From Psychrobacter sp. NG25 (GTDB lineage Bacteria; Pseudomonadota; Gammaproteobacteria; Pseudomonadales; Moraxellaceae), in contig NZ_JADGMV010000003.1 of NCBI RefSeq assembly GCF_015234355.1, forward strand, positions 248,001 through 312,000: 64,000 nucleotides of DNA, given 5' to 3'. Every line of letters begins with the position of its first letter. The stretch's first letter is position 1. The position numbers and the translations under genes are program-made. Of this stretch, positions 9,538-19,590 are shown one piece after another. The notes beneath the pieces were generated by a model, which worked only from the letters and a program-made list of their open reading frames with translations, did not search any database and was not told the origin of the DNA.

Positions 9538-9742
9538 AAGATAATGTCCTTGGGATTAGGGAGAATCAAACCATAAGATATTGTAGGTATTATATCAAAT
9601 TAATGTCGTCTAGCGCTGATATATTGGCAGTTATCTTAGCATTGGTGCTATTCACGAAAGCTTATTCTCAATAGTATGAATACAAACCTTTCTGACTGAT
9701 AAACATTAACTCAATATTATAAGCTTCAACTTAGCTCAAAAC

Positions 9743-10927
9743 TTAGTACAAGGGGCTGATGCTAACATCGCGGATTTGTGTATTGGCAACGGGTATAGTA
9801 AAGAGTATCTGACGGTTGCTGTCTGCAGCCAGTTGGCTTTGCTTACTTAATAGATAGTCAGCTGGTGTAGCAATAAACTCGCCAATCAAAGTTTCAGCAC
9901 CATAGACGCTGACTTTAACATTGGGATATAGCTGCGTGCTTGCACTTTGATTATTTAATGTAGCGCTTATATCGCTAAATTTACCCGTCATTTTTATTTT
10001 GCTGGATCTATGATTGGCGTTGGTGAGCGTCAGCGCATTTATATCGGCACTGGGCAAGCTACAAGAAATAGCTGAACATATTGCTTGGAGTTTTTCAGCA
10101 TGAGCAGGGTTTTTTACCAAAGTTTCTAAGTTAAAAATAACATATTGTGCAAAGAGTAATAGTGCCAACACTAAACACCCGAGTATCCATAGTAACGATG
10201 CTGCTGAACGTTTCCTCGGCGTTGGTATAAATTGCTCTTGAGACTTTCTCACACGCTCATCAATGGATTTGTCTTCGTCTTTAAGTGGCACGCCCATATC
10301 GAGTAACAGTCGTGATAAGTCTGTTTCGTCTTGTAGTATGTCTTCGCTTTTGTTTTGATCTTTAAGAAGCTTTTCGAGCCATGAGTTGTCAGTCGTATTA
10401 TCGATATTGGCGTGAATATCATTAGAGACGGCTGAACTGATGCTTTTACTGGTTGTTTTAGAGGTGGTGTTTGACGGTTCATCAGATACTGTTGAAGTAT
10501 AATTGGTTTCGTTTATTTGATCCAACCACGCATCCATACTGTCTAGAGAATCATATTCTGAAGAGGTGTCATCTGGCTCATCGGTATCCATGTCATCATG
10601 GATTAATATGTCAGAGGAGATTTTTTTTGAAGGTGGTTTTTTAAATGCTGATTTAGTGTTATCTGAGCTGTTTTTATTATTGATTTTAGATGTTTGTGCA
10701 GAGTGGTTATGTGGAGTCGACATATCCTTTTTTTGGGTCGTTGCTGTCTCTACTGGAGAAGCTGATATCTTAGAAACATCAGAGTTTACGACAAGATGTT
10801 TGTTGACTAAAAAGCTTTGGTGGCACTGATCGCAGATGACTGTTGCATTGTCTTTATTGAGTTGATCCTGCTGTATTTTCAAGCAATTTTTGCAATGAGG
10901 GCACTGGGTCTGTATTGGCGTAGTCAT
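9743..10927 (-). CDS. Zinc-ribbon (MJ0042) / DUF3426 membrane protein
   Basis: A 394-aa protein with an N-terminal zinc ribbon made of two CxxC pairs (CPHC near residue 9 and CDQC near residue 33), then a long Ser/Thr/Asp-rich linker (about residues 50-230). One membrane helix follows (LLWILGCLVLALLLFAQYVIF, about residues 245-265), then an extracytoplasmic DUF3426 domain with the LTLTNANHRSS...GKFSD...LYPNVKVSVYG pattern. Its role is unknown. It is probably co-transcribed with prmA upstream and fis downstream. Confidence 0.85.
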   Translation of the reverse strand: MTTPIQTQCPHCKNCLKIQQDQLNKDNATVICDQCHQSFLVNKHLVVNSDVSKISASPVETATTQKKDMSTPHNHSAQTSKINNKNSSDNTKSAFKKPPSKKISSDILIHDDMDTDEPDDTSSEYDSLDSMDAWLDQINETNYTSTVSDEPSNTTSKTTSKSISSAVSNDIHANIDNTTDNSWLEKLLKDQNKSEDILQDETDLSRLLLDMGVPLKDEDKSIDERVRKSQEQFIPTPRKRSAASLLWILGCLVLALLLFAQYVIFNLETLVKNPAHAEKLQAICSAISCSLPSADINALTLTNANHRSSKIKMTGKFSDISATLNNQSASTQLYPNVKVSVYGAETLIGEFIATPADYLLSKQSQLAADSNRQILFTIPVANTQIRDVSISPLY

Positions 10928-11070
10928 AGGGTCGAATCCAAAAAAATATGGTTATCAATACCGCTTAGCCACTCAATAAAGGCTGCCTATGATGCTAATG
11001 CCATCATAGAGTGGCGTCAAACACAGGGTATCTGACTGCCCTCTATCGTAACAGATGTAATTAAATGTTG

Positions 11071-11997
11071 CTAGCCTGTAAATGTACCAGATAGACGTTG
11101 CCAATGTTGGTCTTCTTGCGCTGTAAAAGCATGTTTTGCATCAAGGGCAAAATAAGGCTGATAAGCATCAGTGACTTGGTCAGTTTGCGACTCTATCAAA
11201 CCTGCTAGTACGATTCTACCTTTTTGCGTGATTAAAGTCGCAAAATAAGGGGCTAGGCCAATTAATGGTTTTGCCAAGATATTTGCGACGATAACGTCTA
11301 CTGGCAATACAGTGTTTTGTGAACAGTAATCCGTAAATTCTTCTGGTAAGAATGCTTGTAGACGGTCACCAACATCATTGCGTTCAGCATTTTGATTGGT
11401 TGCCAATACCGCTTGTGGATCGATATCGACCGCATATACTTGGCGTGCACCCAATAGTAATGCAGCAATGCCCAAAATACCTGAGCCACAACCATAATCA
11501 ATGACCACTTTATCTTTTAAGTCTTGCTCTGTTAGCCAATCGAGACATAAGCGCGTGGTCGCATGATAGCCAGTACCAAATGCCAGTCCAGGATCCATAA
11601 TAATATTGGTCGCGTCAGGGTTCGGTGGTGTTAGCCAATTGGGTACGATCCATAGATTATTGGCACATTCGATAGGGTGGTAGTTACTCATCCATTCGCG
11701 TTCCCAGTCTTTGTCATCGACAGCACTCAGCCAAACACGGGTGGCTTGTACTTGAGCGGCGATTTCATGACTCAACTGCTCGACAGCCTGACGGTTGCCA
11801 GCATCAGTAGTTGCATCAAACAGCCCTGTTAGGATAACTTCGTCCCATAGAGGCGACTCACCAGGTAATGGCTCAAACAAAGGCTGGTCACCTGCATCAT
11901 CTAAGGCAATAGACAGTGCGCCTGCCTCTAGTAGTAGTGCCTCAGCCAAATCGACGTTTGCTTTTTCACATTGTAAATGTAGTTGTTGCCATGCCAT
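11071..11997 (-). CDS. prmA: Ribosomal protein L11 methyltransferase PrmA
   Basis: SAM-dependent enzyme that trimethylates L11. The Rossmann motif VIDYGCGSGILGIAALLLGA and the substrate-channel segment DPGLAFGTGYHATTRLCLDWL are both present, as is VANILAKPLIGLAP with the post-II motif N. Length is 308 aa, close to E. coli (293). AAGG lies before the ATG. Confidence 0.97.
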   Translation of the reverse strand: MAWQQLHLQCEKANVDLAEALLLEAGALSIALDDAGDQPLFEPLPGESPLWDEVILTGLFDATTDAGNRQAVEQLSHEIAAQVQATRVWLSAVDDKDWEREWMSNYHPIECANNLWIVPNWLTPPNPDATNIIMDPGLAFGTGYHATTRLCLDWLTEQDLKDKVVIDYGCGSGILGIAALLLGARQVYAVDIDPQAVLATNQNAERNDVGDRLQAFLPEEFTDYCSQNTVLPVDVIVANILAKPLIGLAPYFATLITQKGRIVLAGLIESQTDQVTDAYQPYFALDAKHAFTAQEDQHWQRLSGTFTG

Positions 11998-12056
11998 AAC
12001 GATAACCTTAAGCTAAATTAAATGTATATTTTGGATAAATGATGGGGTGTAGAATA

Positions 12057-12104
12057 TAAAAAGTGAATAGATTACAAAGTTATAAACTTGGCATCTATTC
12101 ACTT
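12057..12104 (-). terminator. Terminator of the TPR lipoprotein gene
   Basis: AAGTGAATAGAT (12061-12072) pairs with ATCTATTCACTT (12093-12104), with a further AAGTT/AACTT pairing in the loop. It is followed by a T run on the minus strand. Confidence 0.65.
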
Positions 12105-12119
12105 AGATATGTTTTGATA

Positions 12120-12914
12120 TTAACGTAATGCTTGTTTTGCCTCACTGACGACACGTGAGTTACCTTGTGCCTGTCCTGATTGCAAAATAATTTGCCATAA
12201 CGCGCGTCTGCGATTAGCGTCTTGAGAGACACTAAGACCACGGCGTGCCATTGCTTCTGCTTTACGAGGTTGGTTCTTTTTCAATGCTACTTGTGCTAAA
12301 TAAAAATACACCGCCGAGGATTTGGGTGCTAGGCGCTGTGCACGGGTAAAGCTGCTTTCAGCATTGGTCAATTGACCTGTTTTGAGCTGATTGACACCTG
12401 TCTGCATTAAACTGCGAAAAGCTGGCAAGTTGCTATTGTTACTGGTCGCTTGTTGCGTTCGTTGCTGCGAGTTGCTTCTAGCACGTTCTAACAGTTCGCT
12501 ATGTGACGGTATAGAGGGCTCAGGGACTACGTATTCTTCACGCGAAGGAATAACGAAGACAGTATCAGGCTGAGTCGGTATAGGGTTGGATGGTACAAAC
12601 ACCGGAGACTCTTGCGTCAATGGGTTTGTCGATTCAATTGGACTATCAGGCTCGATTGGATAATCGTTGCTATCATCCTCTTCATAGATAGGAGCTTGAG
12701 TCACAGGGGTCACAGATGTGTTAGGTATTTGCGACGATGGGACAGTTTGAGAAGGTGCAGTCGTCATCGTAGTCGGCGCAGTTTGACAAGCGCTCAAACC
12801 CAACATGCTGATAAGTGCGCTGGTTACCAGTACAGCATTAGCTGAGGTAGGCTTTTTGGGACTACCAATAACGGCTGGCTTGACTGAGATAGCGTGCTTC
12901 TGAGATAACAACAT
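12120..12914 (-). CDS. TPR-containing lipoprotein
   Basis: 264 aa from the ATG at 12914, which has AAAGGT 5 nt upstream; a start at 12956 would overlap mrcB. There is a lipoprotein-type signal with lipobox LSAC (SALISMLGLSAC), then a Pro/Thr-rich linker. A C-terminal TPR region follows (about residues 165-264; LPAFRSLMQTGVNQLKTGQLTNAESSFTRAQRLAPKS, AVYFYLAQVALKKNQPRKAEAMARRGLS). It lies 32 bp behind mrcB on the same strand and is probably co-transcribed. It could be an outer-membrane partner of PBP1b, by analogy with LpoB, but it is not recognisably an LpoB homologue. Confidence 0.75.
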   Translation of the reverse strand: MLLSQKHAISVKPAVIGSPKKPTSANAVLVTSALISMLGLSACQTAPTTMTTAPSQTVPSSQIPNTSVTPVTQAPIYEEDDSNDYPIEPDSPIESTNPLTQESPVFVPSNPIPTQPDTVFVIPSREEYVVPEPSIPSHSELLERARSNSQQRTQQATSNNSNLPAFRSLMQTGVNQLKTGQLTNAESSFTRAQRLAPKSSAVYFYLAQVALKKNQPRKAEAMARRGLSVSQDANRRRALWQIILQSGQAQGNSRVVSEAKQALR

Positions 12915-12946
12915 GTTGAGACCTTTTGTAATATTTAAAAGCAATG

Positions 12947-15415
12947 TTAGAACCATTCAACGGCACGTTCATACCAAGTATCAGCACCGTTTTCATCTTG
13001 CTCATCACTGTCAGCTTGATTATCGCTATCAACGGCTTCACCATTTGGAATCTCAAAGTTACCTTGCTGGTTTTGCAATTGTGATTGTTCGCGTGCACGG
13101 TCTTGCTGATATAGACCAAGCGCACAGCTACTAGCCTCTTCTGGTAGATGTGCTGACAGTACTGGCAGATAACGAGCATCAGTACAACGCTCATTAGAGA
13201 GCTTACCTGAGTTATTCTCCAACCATAACCATTCAATGCCTTCAGGCTCTGGTAATGACACAGGCGTCAGCTTGAGACGGTCCATATAATCAACCCAAAC
13301 TGGTAATGCGCCAGTACCACCGCTTAGACCGATAGGTTTGTTATCATCACGACCAACCCAAACGACACTGACGTAGTTGCCACTATAACCAGCAAACCAA
13401 GCATCTCGAAAGTCGTTCGTAGTACCTGTTTTACCCGCCAAGTTTAAATTACTACCAAGTGATTTTGCACGTTTAGCAGAACCAGTTGCGACCACTTGCT
13501 GTAGCGCGTAATTCGTTAGGTAGTTGGTCTCAGGCGGGATGCTGCGCTGAGTATTGAGTCCGGTACGTTGCAAGATACGGCCGCGATCATCTATCACCGT
13601 ACGAATACTATGAATAGGGGTGCGAAAGCCACCAGTCGCAAAGACTTGGTATACGCCAAGCATATCCATTGGGCTGAGATTGACAGAGCCTAGCAATGCT
13701 GAAGGGTAAGGTGGTATATCCTCTTTGACACCCATACGCTTTAATTGTTTGGCAAAAGTATCAATCCCAAACTCCATACCTAAGCGTACCGCCGCTTGGT
13801 TATATGATTGTGATAGCGCAGTGGTAAGCGGTATATAACCATGATCACGATTGTCGTAGTTCTTCGGGTTCCATTTAGTCCCATCGCTTAGATTGACCGT
13901 AATTGGTGAGTCATCTACCGAGCTTGCGAGATTGTAGCGACCGCTTTCAAGCGCTGTCATATAAATGACAGGCTTTAATAATGAGCCGACTTGACGTTTG
14001 GCATCGACGGCACGGTTAAAGCCTGTAAACTCACTGCCACTACCGACCACAGATACCAGTTCACCAGTTTCAGGATTGGCACTCACTAGAGCACCTTGTA
14101 AATCTTTGGTTTTGCTGCTCTTGCGACGTAACTCACCCAGTTTTTTATCAACGGCTTTGTCTGCTGCCAACTGCGCAATAGGGTCTAACGTACTGATAAT
14201 AGTTAAACCTTCGTTTTTGAGGTCATCAGAATAATAAACAGTATTCAGTTCACGTTTAACGATATCCAAAAAGTCAGGAAATTGGCTCTTACCCTCAACA
14301 GGTTTTTCCACAATATCAAGCGGTCGCTCTATCGCTTTATCATAGTCTTCTTGGCTAAGTGACTCTACGGCCAGCATATTGCCTAAGACAATATTACGGC
14401 GTTCTTTTGAGTCATTTGGATTGCGACGTGGATTATAGATACTTGGGCCTTTTGCCATACCTACAAGCATGGCTTGCTGATCTAAACGCAGCTCTTTAAG
14501 TGGTTTGCCAAAATAAAACTGTGAGGCCAAGCCAAAACCATTGATAGAGCGCTTACCATTCTGACCTAAATAAATCTCGTTTAGATACGTCTGTAGAATC
14601 TCGTCTTTGCTGTAATGCAATTCAAGTAATACAGCCATCAATGCTTCGTTGGCTTTGCGTTTTAGCGTACGGTCTGAGTTGAGATAGAAGTTTTTGATCA
14701 ACTGCTGAGTAATGGTCGAGCCACCCTGTCTAGAGCCACCAGAGAAGTTATTTATTACGGCGCGTGCGATACCGCGTACAGATACCCCTTTGTGCTCGTA
14801 AAACCCACGGTCTTCCGTGGCGATCAACGCGTCGATGAGCGGCTGTGGCACGTCATCTAATGAGACGACCATACGATCTTCATTACTGTCTGGGTAGATA
14901 CCACCAATATTGACAGGTTCTAAGCGAATGATGCCGCTCTTGGCAGGTAAAGTGCTCTGTACCGATGAAATCTTATTACCATTAATAGTCATTTTGATGA
15001 CTTGCTCTTTGTCCACATCATTGGCGCTATAAGTAAAGCCACGCGTATGGATAAAGTAGGTATTGCCTGACTTGTGATAAGTGCCAGTTCGATCATAAGC
15101 TTTATTGTTTTGATAATTGAGCAATTCTAGCCAAGTTTTCATCGTATCTGTATCGACACTAGCACCTTGATATAATTCAAGTGGCTGTGAATATACTTTG
15201 GCAGGAATGTCCCAACGCTTACCCTCGAACTTATGGGTAATGGTACGATCAAGTTTGATTAAGTATAGCGCGAGCAGCACCATACCCGCGATAATGACAA
15301 TTAATATAAGACTACTAAATACCAAGCCGCGCTGCTGTGAAGGTAGCGTGCTTACAATAGGTCTAGCAGACTGTGGCAACTGGGTATTTGGTAGCTTGGA
15401 ATTGGATTTTTGCAC
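12947..15415 (-). CDS. mrcB: Bifunctional penicillin-binding protein 1B
   Basis: Class A PBP that polymerises and crosslinks peptidoglycan. It has an N-terminal cytoplasmic tail, one membrane helix (about residues 32-54), a UB2H-like region (about 65-155) and a GT51 glycosyltransferase with E201 in ATEDRGFYEH and the GGSTITQQ motif. The transpeptidase has S478xxK481, S537YN and K662TGT, so both active sites look intact. Length is 822 aa, close to E. coli (844). The start at 15415 is a GTG with a weak ribosome binding site. A TPR lipoprotein gene follows it closely. Confidence 0.96.
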   Translation of the reverse strand: MQKSNSKLPNTQLPQSARPIVSTLPSQQRGLVFSSLILIVIIAGMVLLALYLIKLDRTITHKFEGKRWDIPAKVYSQPLELYQGASVDTDTMKTWLELLNYQNNKAYDRTGTYHKSGNTYFIHTRGFTYSANDVDKEQVIKMTINGNKISSVQSTLPAKSGIIRLEPVNIGGIYPDSNEDRMVVSLDDVPQPLIDALIATEDRGFYEHKGVSVRGIARAVINNFSGGSRQGGSTITQQLIKNFYLNSDRTLKRKANEALMAVLLELHYSKDEILQTYLNEIYLGQNGKRSINGFGLASQFYFGKPLKELRLDQQAMLVGMAKGPSIYNPRRNPNDSKERRNIVLGNMLAVESLSQEDYDKAIERPLDIVEKPVEGKSQFPDFLDIVKRELNTVYYSDDLKNEGLTIISTLDPIAQLAADKAVDKKLGELRRKSSKTKDLQGALVSANPETGELVSVVGSGSEFTGFNRAVDAKRQVGSLLKPVIYMTALESGRYNLASSVDDSPITVNLSDGTKWNPKNYDNRDHGYIPLTTALSQSYNQAAVRLGMEFGIDTFAKQLKRMGVKEDIPPYPSALLGSVNLSPMDMLGVYQVFATGGFRTPIHSIRTVIDDRGRILQRTGLNTQRSIPPETNYLTNYALQQVVATGSAKRAKSLGSNLNLAGKTGTTNDFRDAWFAGYSGNYVSVVWVGRDDNKPIGLSGGTGALPVWVDYMDRLKLTPVSLPEPEGIEWLWLENNSGKLSNERCTDARYLPVLSAHLPEEASSCALGLYQQDRAREQSQLQNQQGNFEIPNGEAVDSDNQADSDEQDENGADTWYERAVEWF

Positions 15416-16055
15416 TGATATCGCACCATTTTGGGATAAAAAACTGCTTCATAATGACGCAAAATGACAAATTTTTCAATCTATCATCGTCAAAGTCGGC
15501 ATTCATTGGTATTAAACTATGAGCATTGAGACTGCTTACCTTACTTGCTTATAGTATAATCTTTATTAAAATATTCACATTAATATAAACGCATCAAGAG
15601 CTTTTAATTGCTTTTATGGATGCCATATAGAATAGTCGTTCACAATAGCAATTTAATCTTGCTACAAAGATGTGTTTTTTATGAATTATCCGCTGTTATT
15701 GTTGCGTGTTACTTTATGCTAGTAAAGCTAAGAGCTACGGAGTGTCATCAATTAGCACATTAATACATTTGGTGGCCTTAAAATGGCTAAATTTTGCTAA
15801 ACATCGTCAGAAATTTTGCCAATATGTTCATATTAACGGCAATTTCTTCCTTGTTTATCTACAATTTTTCTCATTTTAAGCCTCACAATCAAATTGATGA
15901 CACGCCCTAGCTAAAATTGCTGTTTTATTTGGTTTTATAATATAAGCATTGAGTACCGTTAATGATAGCAAGCTGCACGCGAAGCGAATTTACTTGAAAC
16001 GAACTCGAAACGAATAAGGTTCGAGCAAATCTGTCTAAAGGAAGTAAGCGCGATT
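15416..16055. other. Intergenic region between mrcB and the copper ATPase
   Basis: About 640 bp between divergent genes. It contains the 172-bp MITE-like element (15737-15908) and otherwise AT-rich sequence expected to hold the mrcB and ATPase promoters. I see no small gene in it. Confidence 0.6.
15737..15908. repeat. 172-bp MITE-like inverted-repeat element, copy 1
   Basis: The ends ACGGAGTGTCATCAATT (15737-15753) and AATTGATGACACGCCCT (15892-15908) are inverted repeats with two mismatches in 17. If the outermost base pair is counted as target, the element is flanked by TA on both sides. It has no coding capacity. The interior shares long blocks with the element at 43607-43778, for example aaatggctaaa and aaacatcgtca, and has exactly the same length. 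Confidence 0.8.
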
Positions 16056-18914
16056 ATGTCTAGTGTCCCTCCATCAATAGCCTCTACCCCAAACCATCAT
16101 TATGAAGACAACTCGATCATTGAAGGTCTAGTGCTGCCACTTGCGGGCGATTGCTTCCATTGCGGTGATCCTGTACCGCAGCCGCCATTCTATGCTGAGA
16201 TATTGGGTCAATCACGTGAGATGTGCTGTATGGGTTGTCAATTGGCAGCGCAGAGTATCGTAGAGGCAGGACTGGAGCAGTATTATCTGGATCGCTCGGA
16301 GATTAGTCGTACGGCAAGCTTGCCTACTCAAATGACACGCCTTGAGGCTTATGATCATGACGAGATAAAGCAGCAGTTTGTGTATGCGCAGGATGGTATG
16401 TCGGTGGCAGAATTATCTGTCAATAATCTACGTTGTGCGGCGTGTACGTGGTTGATTGAATCACGTCTCGACGAGTTGGATGGTATCAGTAAATGTCAGG
16501 TAAATCTGACGAATCAACGTATGAGGGTGATTTGGAACGAAGATAAGCTACCGATTAGCCGTATTCTGGCCGTTATCAATGAGATCGGCTATGAAGCCAA
16601 GCCTTATCGTCAAGACACGCATGAGGCCATGCTGGCACGCCATACTAATCAAATGCTATTGCGCCTTGGCATCGCTGCGCTGGGTTCGATGCAAGCAATG
16701 ATGTACGCCGTGGCGCTCTATTTTGGTGAATATAGCGATATGCTGATATTGCAGCGTGATTTTCTACGTTGGGTCTCATTGTTCGTCAGTACGCCAGTAT
16801 TCTTTTATGCTGGACTACCATTTTTTACATCAGCATGGTCAGCGGTTCGTGCCCGCCAAGTCAATATGGACGTGCCTGTCAGTATTGCGCTAATTGTGAC
16901 TTTTTTCGCCAGTCTCTATGCCACGATTACTGGGCAAGGGGAAACGTATTACGATTCAGTTAGCATGTTTATTTTCTTCTTATTAGCGGGGCGTTACATC
17001 GAGCATAATGCTCGCCTAAAAGCTGCGACTATGGCCAATGATTTGGTGGTGGTTGAACCAGTATTGGTTCAAAAAGTTGCGGAAGATAAAGAAGCTGCCG
17101 AGCGTATTTTGCAACAGATTTCGCAGAATATGCTCAATGAAACGGCTAGCAGTGAAGAAGATGGCACGGCTGATATTTCACGTGATAATGTGGACGCTAT
17201 AAGCAACCAAAATTTATCAAGTGCTATGCCCAATTTTATGAAGAGCATAGACGATAATGTTCATGAGTTGACCGTACGTATTGCCCAAGACTGGCAGCAA
17301 TCACGCAATCAGCGATTTTCTTTATCAAAACAAGAATCAAAACCAGAGCCAACAACAAACATCAGCGTCGAAGATAAAAATAGTACACCAGACAAAAAAA
17401 TGGTGACCGCTCACAGCTTGCAAGTGGGTGACATCATCATGGTAGAAGCTGGATCTGAAATTATCAGTGATGGTGTCTTACTCAGTCCAACCGCCACAGT
17501 CTCGCAAAGTCTACTGACGGGTGAGGGCGACTTGATTATCAAGACCCAAGGCGACTATATCGTTGGTGGTGCGCAAAATGACAGTCAACCGTTTGAGATG
17601 CTAGTCACCGCACTACCAGAAGACAGTCAGATAGGCTTGATAGATAGACTTATGAACCGCGCCATGAGTGAAAAGCCAAAACTGGCACAGCAAGCAGATA
17701 AGCTGGCACGCTGGTTCGTGGCGCGGATTTTAGTATTATCCGTCTTGGTGTTTATCGGTTGGTATATCGTTGATCCAAGCCAAGCCATTTGGGCTACCGT
17801 CGCAGTATTGGTTGCAACTTGTCCTTGTGCGTTGTCTTTGGCGACACCTATTGCCCTGACGGTATCGACGAATCGGTTGGCGAGCTATGGGTTTTTGACG
17901 ACGCGTGGACATACGCTGCAGACGCTCGCTGAAATAACCCATGTGGCTTTTGATAAAACGGGTACGCTGACTTATGGTAAGCCAAACTTACTCAATATCG
18001 AATTAACTGATGCTCTGAATCAAACAGATATAGAAGGTTCAGCATTATCAGACCAAAAAGATAAAGTCTTAGCCATCGCCGCTGCTCTAGAAGTGGGTAG
18101 TCGCCATCCAATTGCCCATGCATTGTTGACTGCGGCTTATCAATTGCACCTGCCAGCCACGCAAGCATTACAGCATTATCCAGCGGGTGGGGTAGAAGCA
18201 ATGATCGACGGTGTGTTATATCGAATTGGTCATGTAGATTTTGCCTTAGACAACACCAATGGTTCTAGTGCAAATAATGATATAACCATTGATTTAGTAG
18301 CTCAGCGTGCTAGCTCAGCGGTAGTCTTGTCTCGTCAAAATGACGATTCAGACGATTGGCAGGCGCTGGCGTGTTTTTACTTTAATGATAAGGTGCGTGA
18401 CAGTGCTAAGTCGATGCTTGATACACTGAAAGCGCTAGGCATTGAGTCTGTGATGCTGACTGGTGATCCAAGTCCGCAAGCGTTAGTAATGGCGAAAGGT
18501 TTGGGTATGGAGTCTGCCTATAATGGTCTATCGCCAACCGATAAGGTTAACCATATTCAAAAATTGCAGTCTGAAGGTGCAGTAGTACTGATGGTTGGTG
18601 ATGGTATCAATGATGCACCTGTACTGGCAGCGGCAGATGTCTCGACCTCGATTGCTGGCGCGGCAGATTTGGCGCAAGTATCGAGCGATAGTATTATCTT
18701 AAATGGTCAAATAGAGGCTATTACTGCTGCCAAACGTATCGCTGATAAAACAGAGCGTATCATCAAGCAAAACTTTCGCTGGGCACTGTTATATAACAGT
18801 ATTGTGTTGATACCAGCCGCTTTGGGTTACGTGCCACCATGGCTCGCTGCTATTGGTATGTCACTCAGCTCATTGTTTGTGGTATTGAATGCTTTACGCT
18901 TGAAGCGTGCTTAG
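16056..18914 (+). CDS. ccoI: CcoI/FixI-type copper-translocating P-type ATPase
   Basis: A 952-aa P1B-type ATPase. An N-terminal cysteine-rich region (CFHC at 33-36, then MCCMGC) is followed by one heavy-metal-associated domain with C127AAC130. Membrane helices and the intramembrane CPC (589-591) follow, then the phosphorylation site D633KTGT and GDGINDAP. The N-terminal C-rich region is typical of the CcoI/FixI family that supplies copper to cbb3 oxidase. An unusual ~110-residue polar insert lies between the helix following RYIEHNARLKAAT and the actuator domain (about residues 335-450). The actuator motif reads LLTGEG rather than TGES, with the catalytic E kept. No cco structural genes are adjacent. 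Confidence 0.85.
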   Translation: MSSVPPSIASTPNHHYEDNSIIEGLVLPLAGDCFHCGDPVPQPPFYAEILGQSREMCCMGCQLAAQSIVEAGLEQYYLDRSEISRTASLPTQMTRLEAYDHDEIKQQFVYAQDGMSVAELSVNNLRCAACTWLIESRLDELDGISKCQVNLTNQRMRVIWNEDKLPISRILAVINEIGYEAKPYRQDTHEAMLARHTNQMLLRLGIAALGSMQAMMYAVALYFGEYSDMLILQRDFLRWVSLFVSTPVFFYAGLPFFTSAWSAVRARQVNMDVPVSIALIVTFFASLYATITGQGETYYDSVSMFIFFLLAGRYIEHNARLKAATMANDLVVVEPVLVQKVAEDKEAAERILQQISQNMLNETASSEEDGTADISRDNVDAISNQNLSSAMPNFMKSIDDNVHELTVRIAQDWQQSRNQRFSLSKQESKPEPTTNISVEDKNSTPDKKMVTAHSLQVGDIIMVEAGSEIISDGVLLSPTATVSQSLLTGEGDLIIKTQGDYIVGGAQNDSQPFEMLVTALPEDSQIGLIDRLMNRAMSEKPKLAQQADKLARWFVARILVLSVLVFIGWYIVDPSQAIWATVAVLVATCPCALSLATPIALTVSTNRLASYGFLTTRGHTLQTLAEITHVAFDKTGTLTYGKPNLLNIELTDALNQTDIEGSALSDQKDKVLAIAAALEVGSRHPIAHALLTAAYQLHLPATQALQHYPAGGVEAMIDGVLYRIGHVDFALDNTNGSSANNDITIDLVAQRASSAVVLSRQNDDSDDWQALACFYFNDKVRDSAKSMLDTLKALGIESVMLTGDPSPQALVMAKGLGMESAYNGLSPTDKVNHIQKLQSEGAVVLMVGDGINDAPVLAAADVSTSIAGAADLAQVSSDSIILNGQIEAITAAKRIADKTERIIKQNFRWALLYNSIVLIPAALGYVPPWLAAIGMSLSSLFVVLNALRLKRA

Positions 18915-18981
18915 GAGTGATTATAGAAACTGTACTATGGTTAACAAAAGGCGCTAGGGCAATTTAAATCAACATGACATA

Positions 18982-19590
18982 CTATCTAACCATCATTCCA
19001 GTTTCATAATAAATAACAAGAGGCTCATGCAAGGTATATTGTTGTGAGTTCAACATTATTTTTGAAGTCATGAGTACCTGAGCGTATTCATTATTTACAG
19101 TCATCCACTCTATTGGCGTCGTTTTAGCTGAATCAATAGGATTTCCTGGAGAAGTTAGTTTGCCTTTGTTTTGGCCTTCAACTTGAGAAATGTCGTATTT
19201 AAAGAACTGACTATTATGTACTCCTTCAATATAGCATTCAGACCTTACGTCATGATAACAGTAAACTAATATCTCTTTAGTTGGATGAACTAAATAAACT
19301 ACTTTCCTAGGATCAGTCAATCTTAAAATATTATTCAGAGAACTCTGTGCATTATACTCTAGGGTGTCTGAGGTTTCTAATATTCCAGCGTTACTATTAT
19401 TTTGATGAGTTCTTTGTAAGCTATCAGGTGAAATGTTACCTAAATTATTCGATGAAGGATAAGAATTTTCAACGTTAGAGTCAGTAGCTACATTACGGCT
19501 ATTTTGTTCGATGCTCAGTGTTTTATCTATAGCGTCGGTCGTATCGCAACCGAGTAATAGCACTGATAGTATTAATATTAAGTTTTTCAT
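18982..19590 (-). CDS. Hypothetical lipoprotein (T6SS-linked lipoprotein bed)
   Basis: 202 aa with a lipoprotein signal MKNLILILSVLLLGCDTT, whose lipobox is LLGC. The next ~70 residues are Ser/Asn-rich, and the C-terminal ~110 residues look folded (ILRLTDPRKVVYLVHPTKE, a C-x9-C pair, WMTVNNEYAQVLMTSKIMLNSQQYTLHEPLVIYYE). I do not recognise the fold. Its start overlaps the stop of a short lipoprotein remnant (19587-19673). It is the last gene of a minus-strand string leading from vgrG, so an immunity role is possible but only inferred. Confidence 0.7.
   Translation of the reverse strand: MKNLILILSVLLLGCDTTDAIDKTLSIEQNSRNVATDSNVENSYPSSNNLGNISPDSLQRTHQNNSNAGILETSDTLEYNAQSSLNNILRLTDPRKVVYLVHPTKEILVYCYHDVRSECYIEGVHNSQFFKYDISQVEGQNKGKLTSPGNPIDSAKTTPIEWMTVNNEYAQVLMTSKIMLNSQQYTLHEPLVIYYETGMMVR

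Noticed and set aside
12862-13236. A 124-codon minus-strand frame overlapping the mrcB 3' end
   Set aside because: It overlaps the supported mrcB frame and has no plausible protein features.
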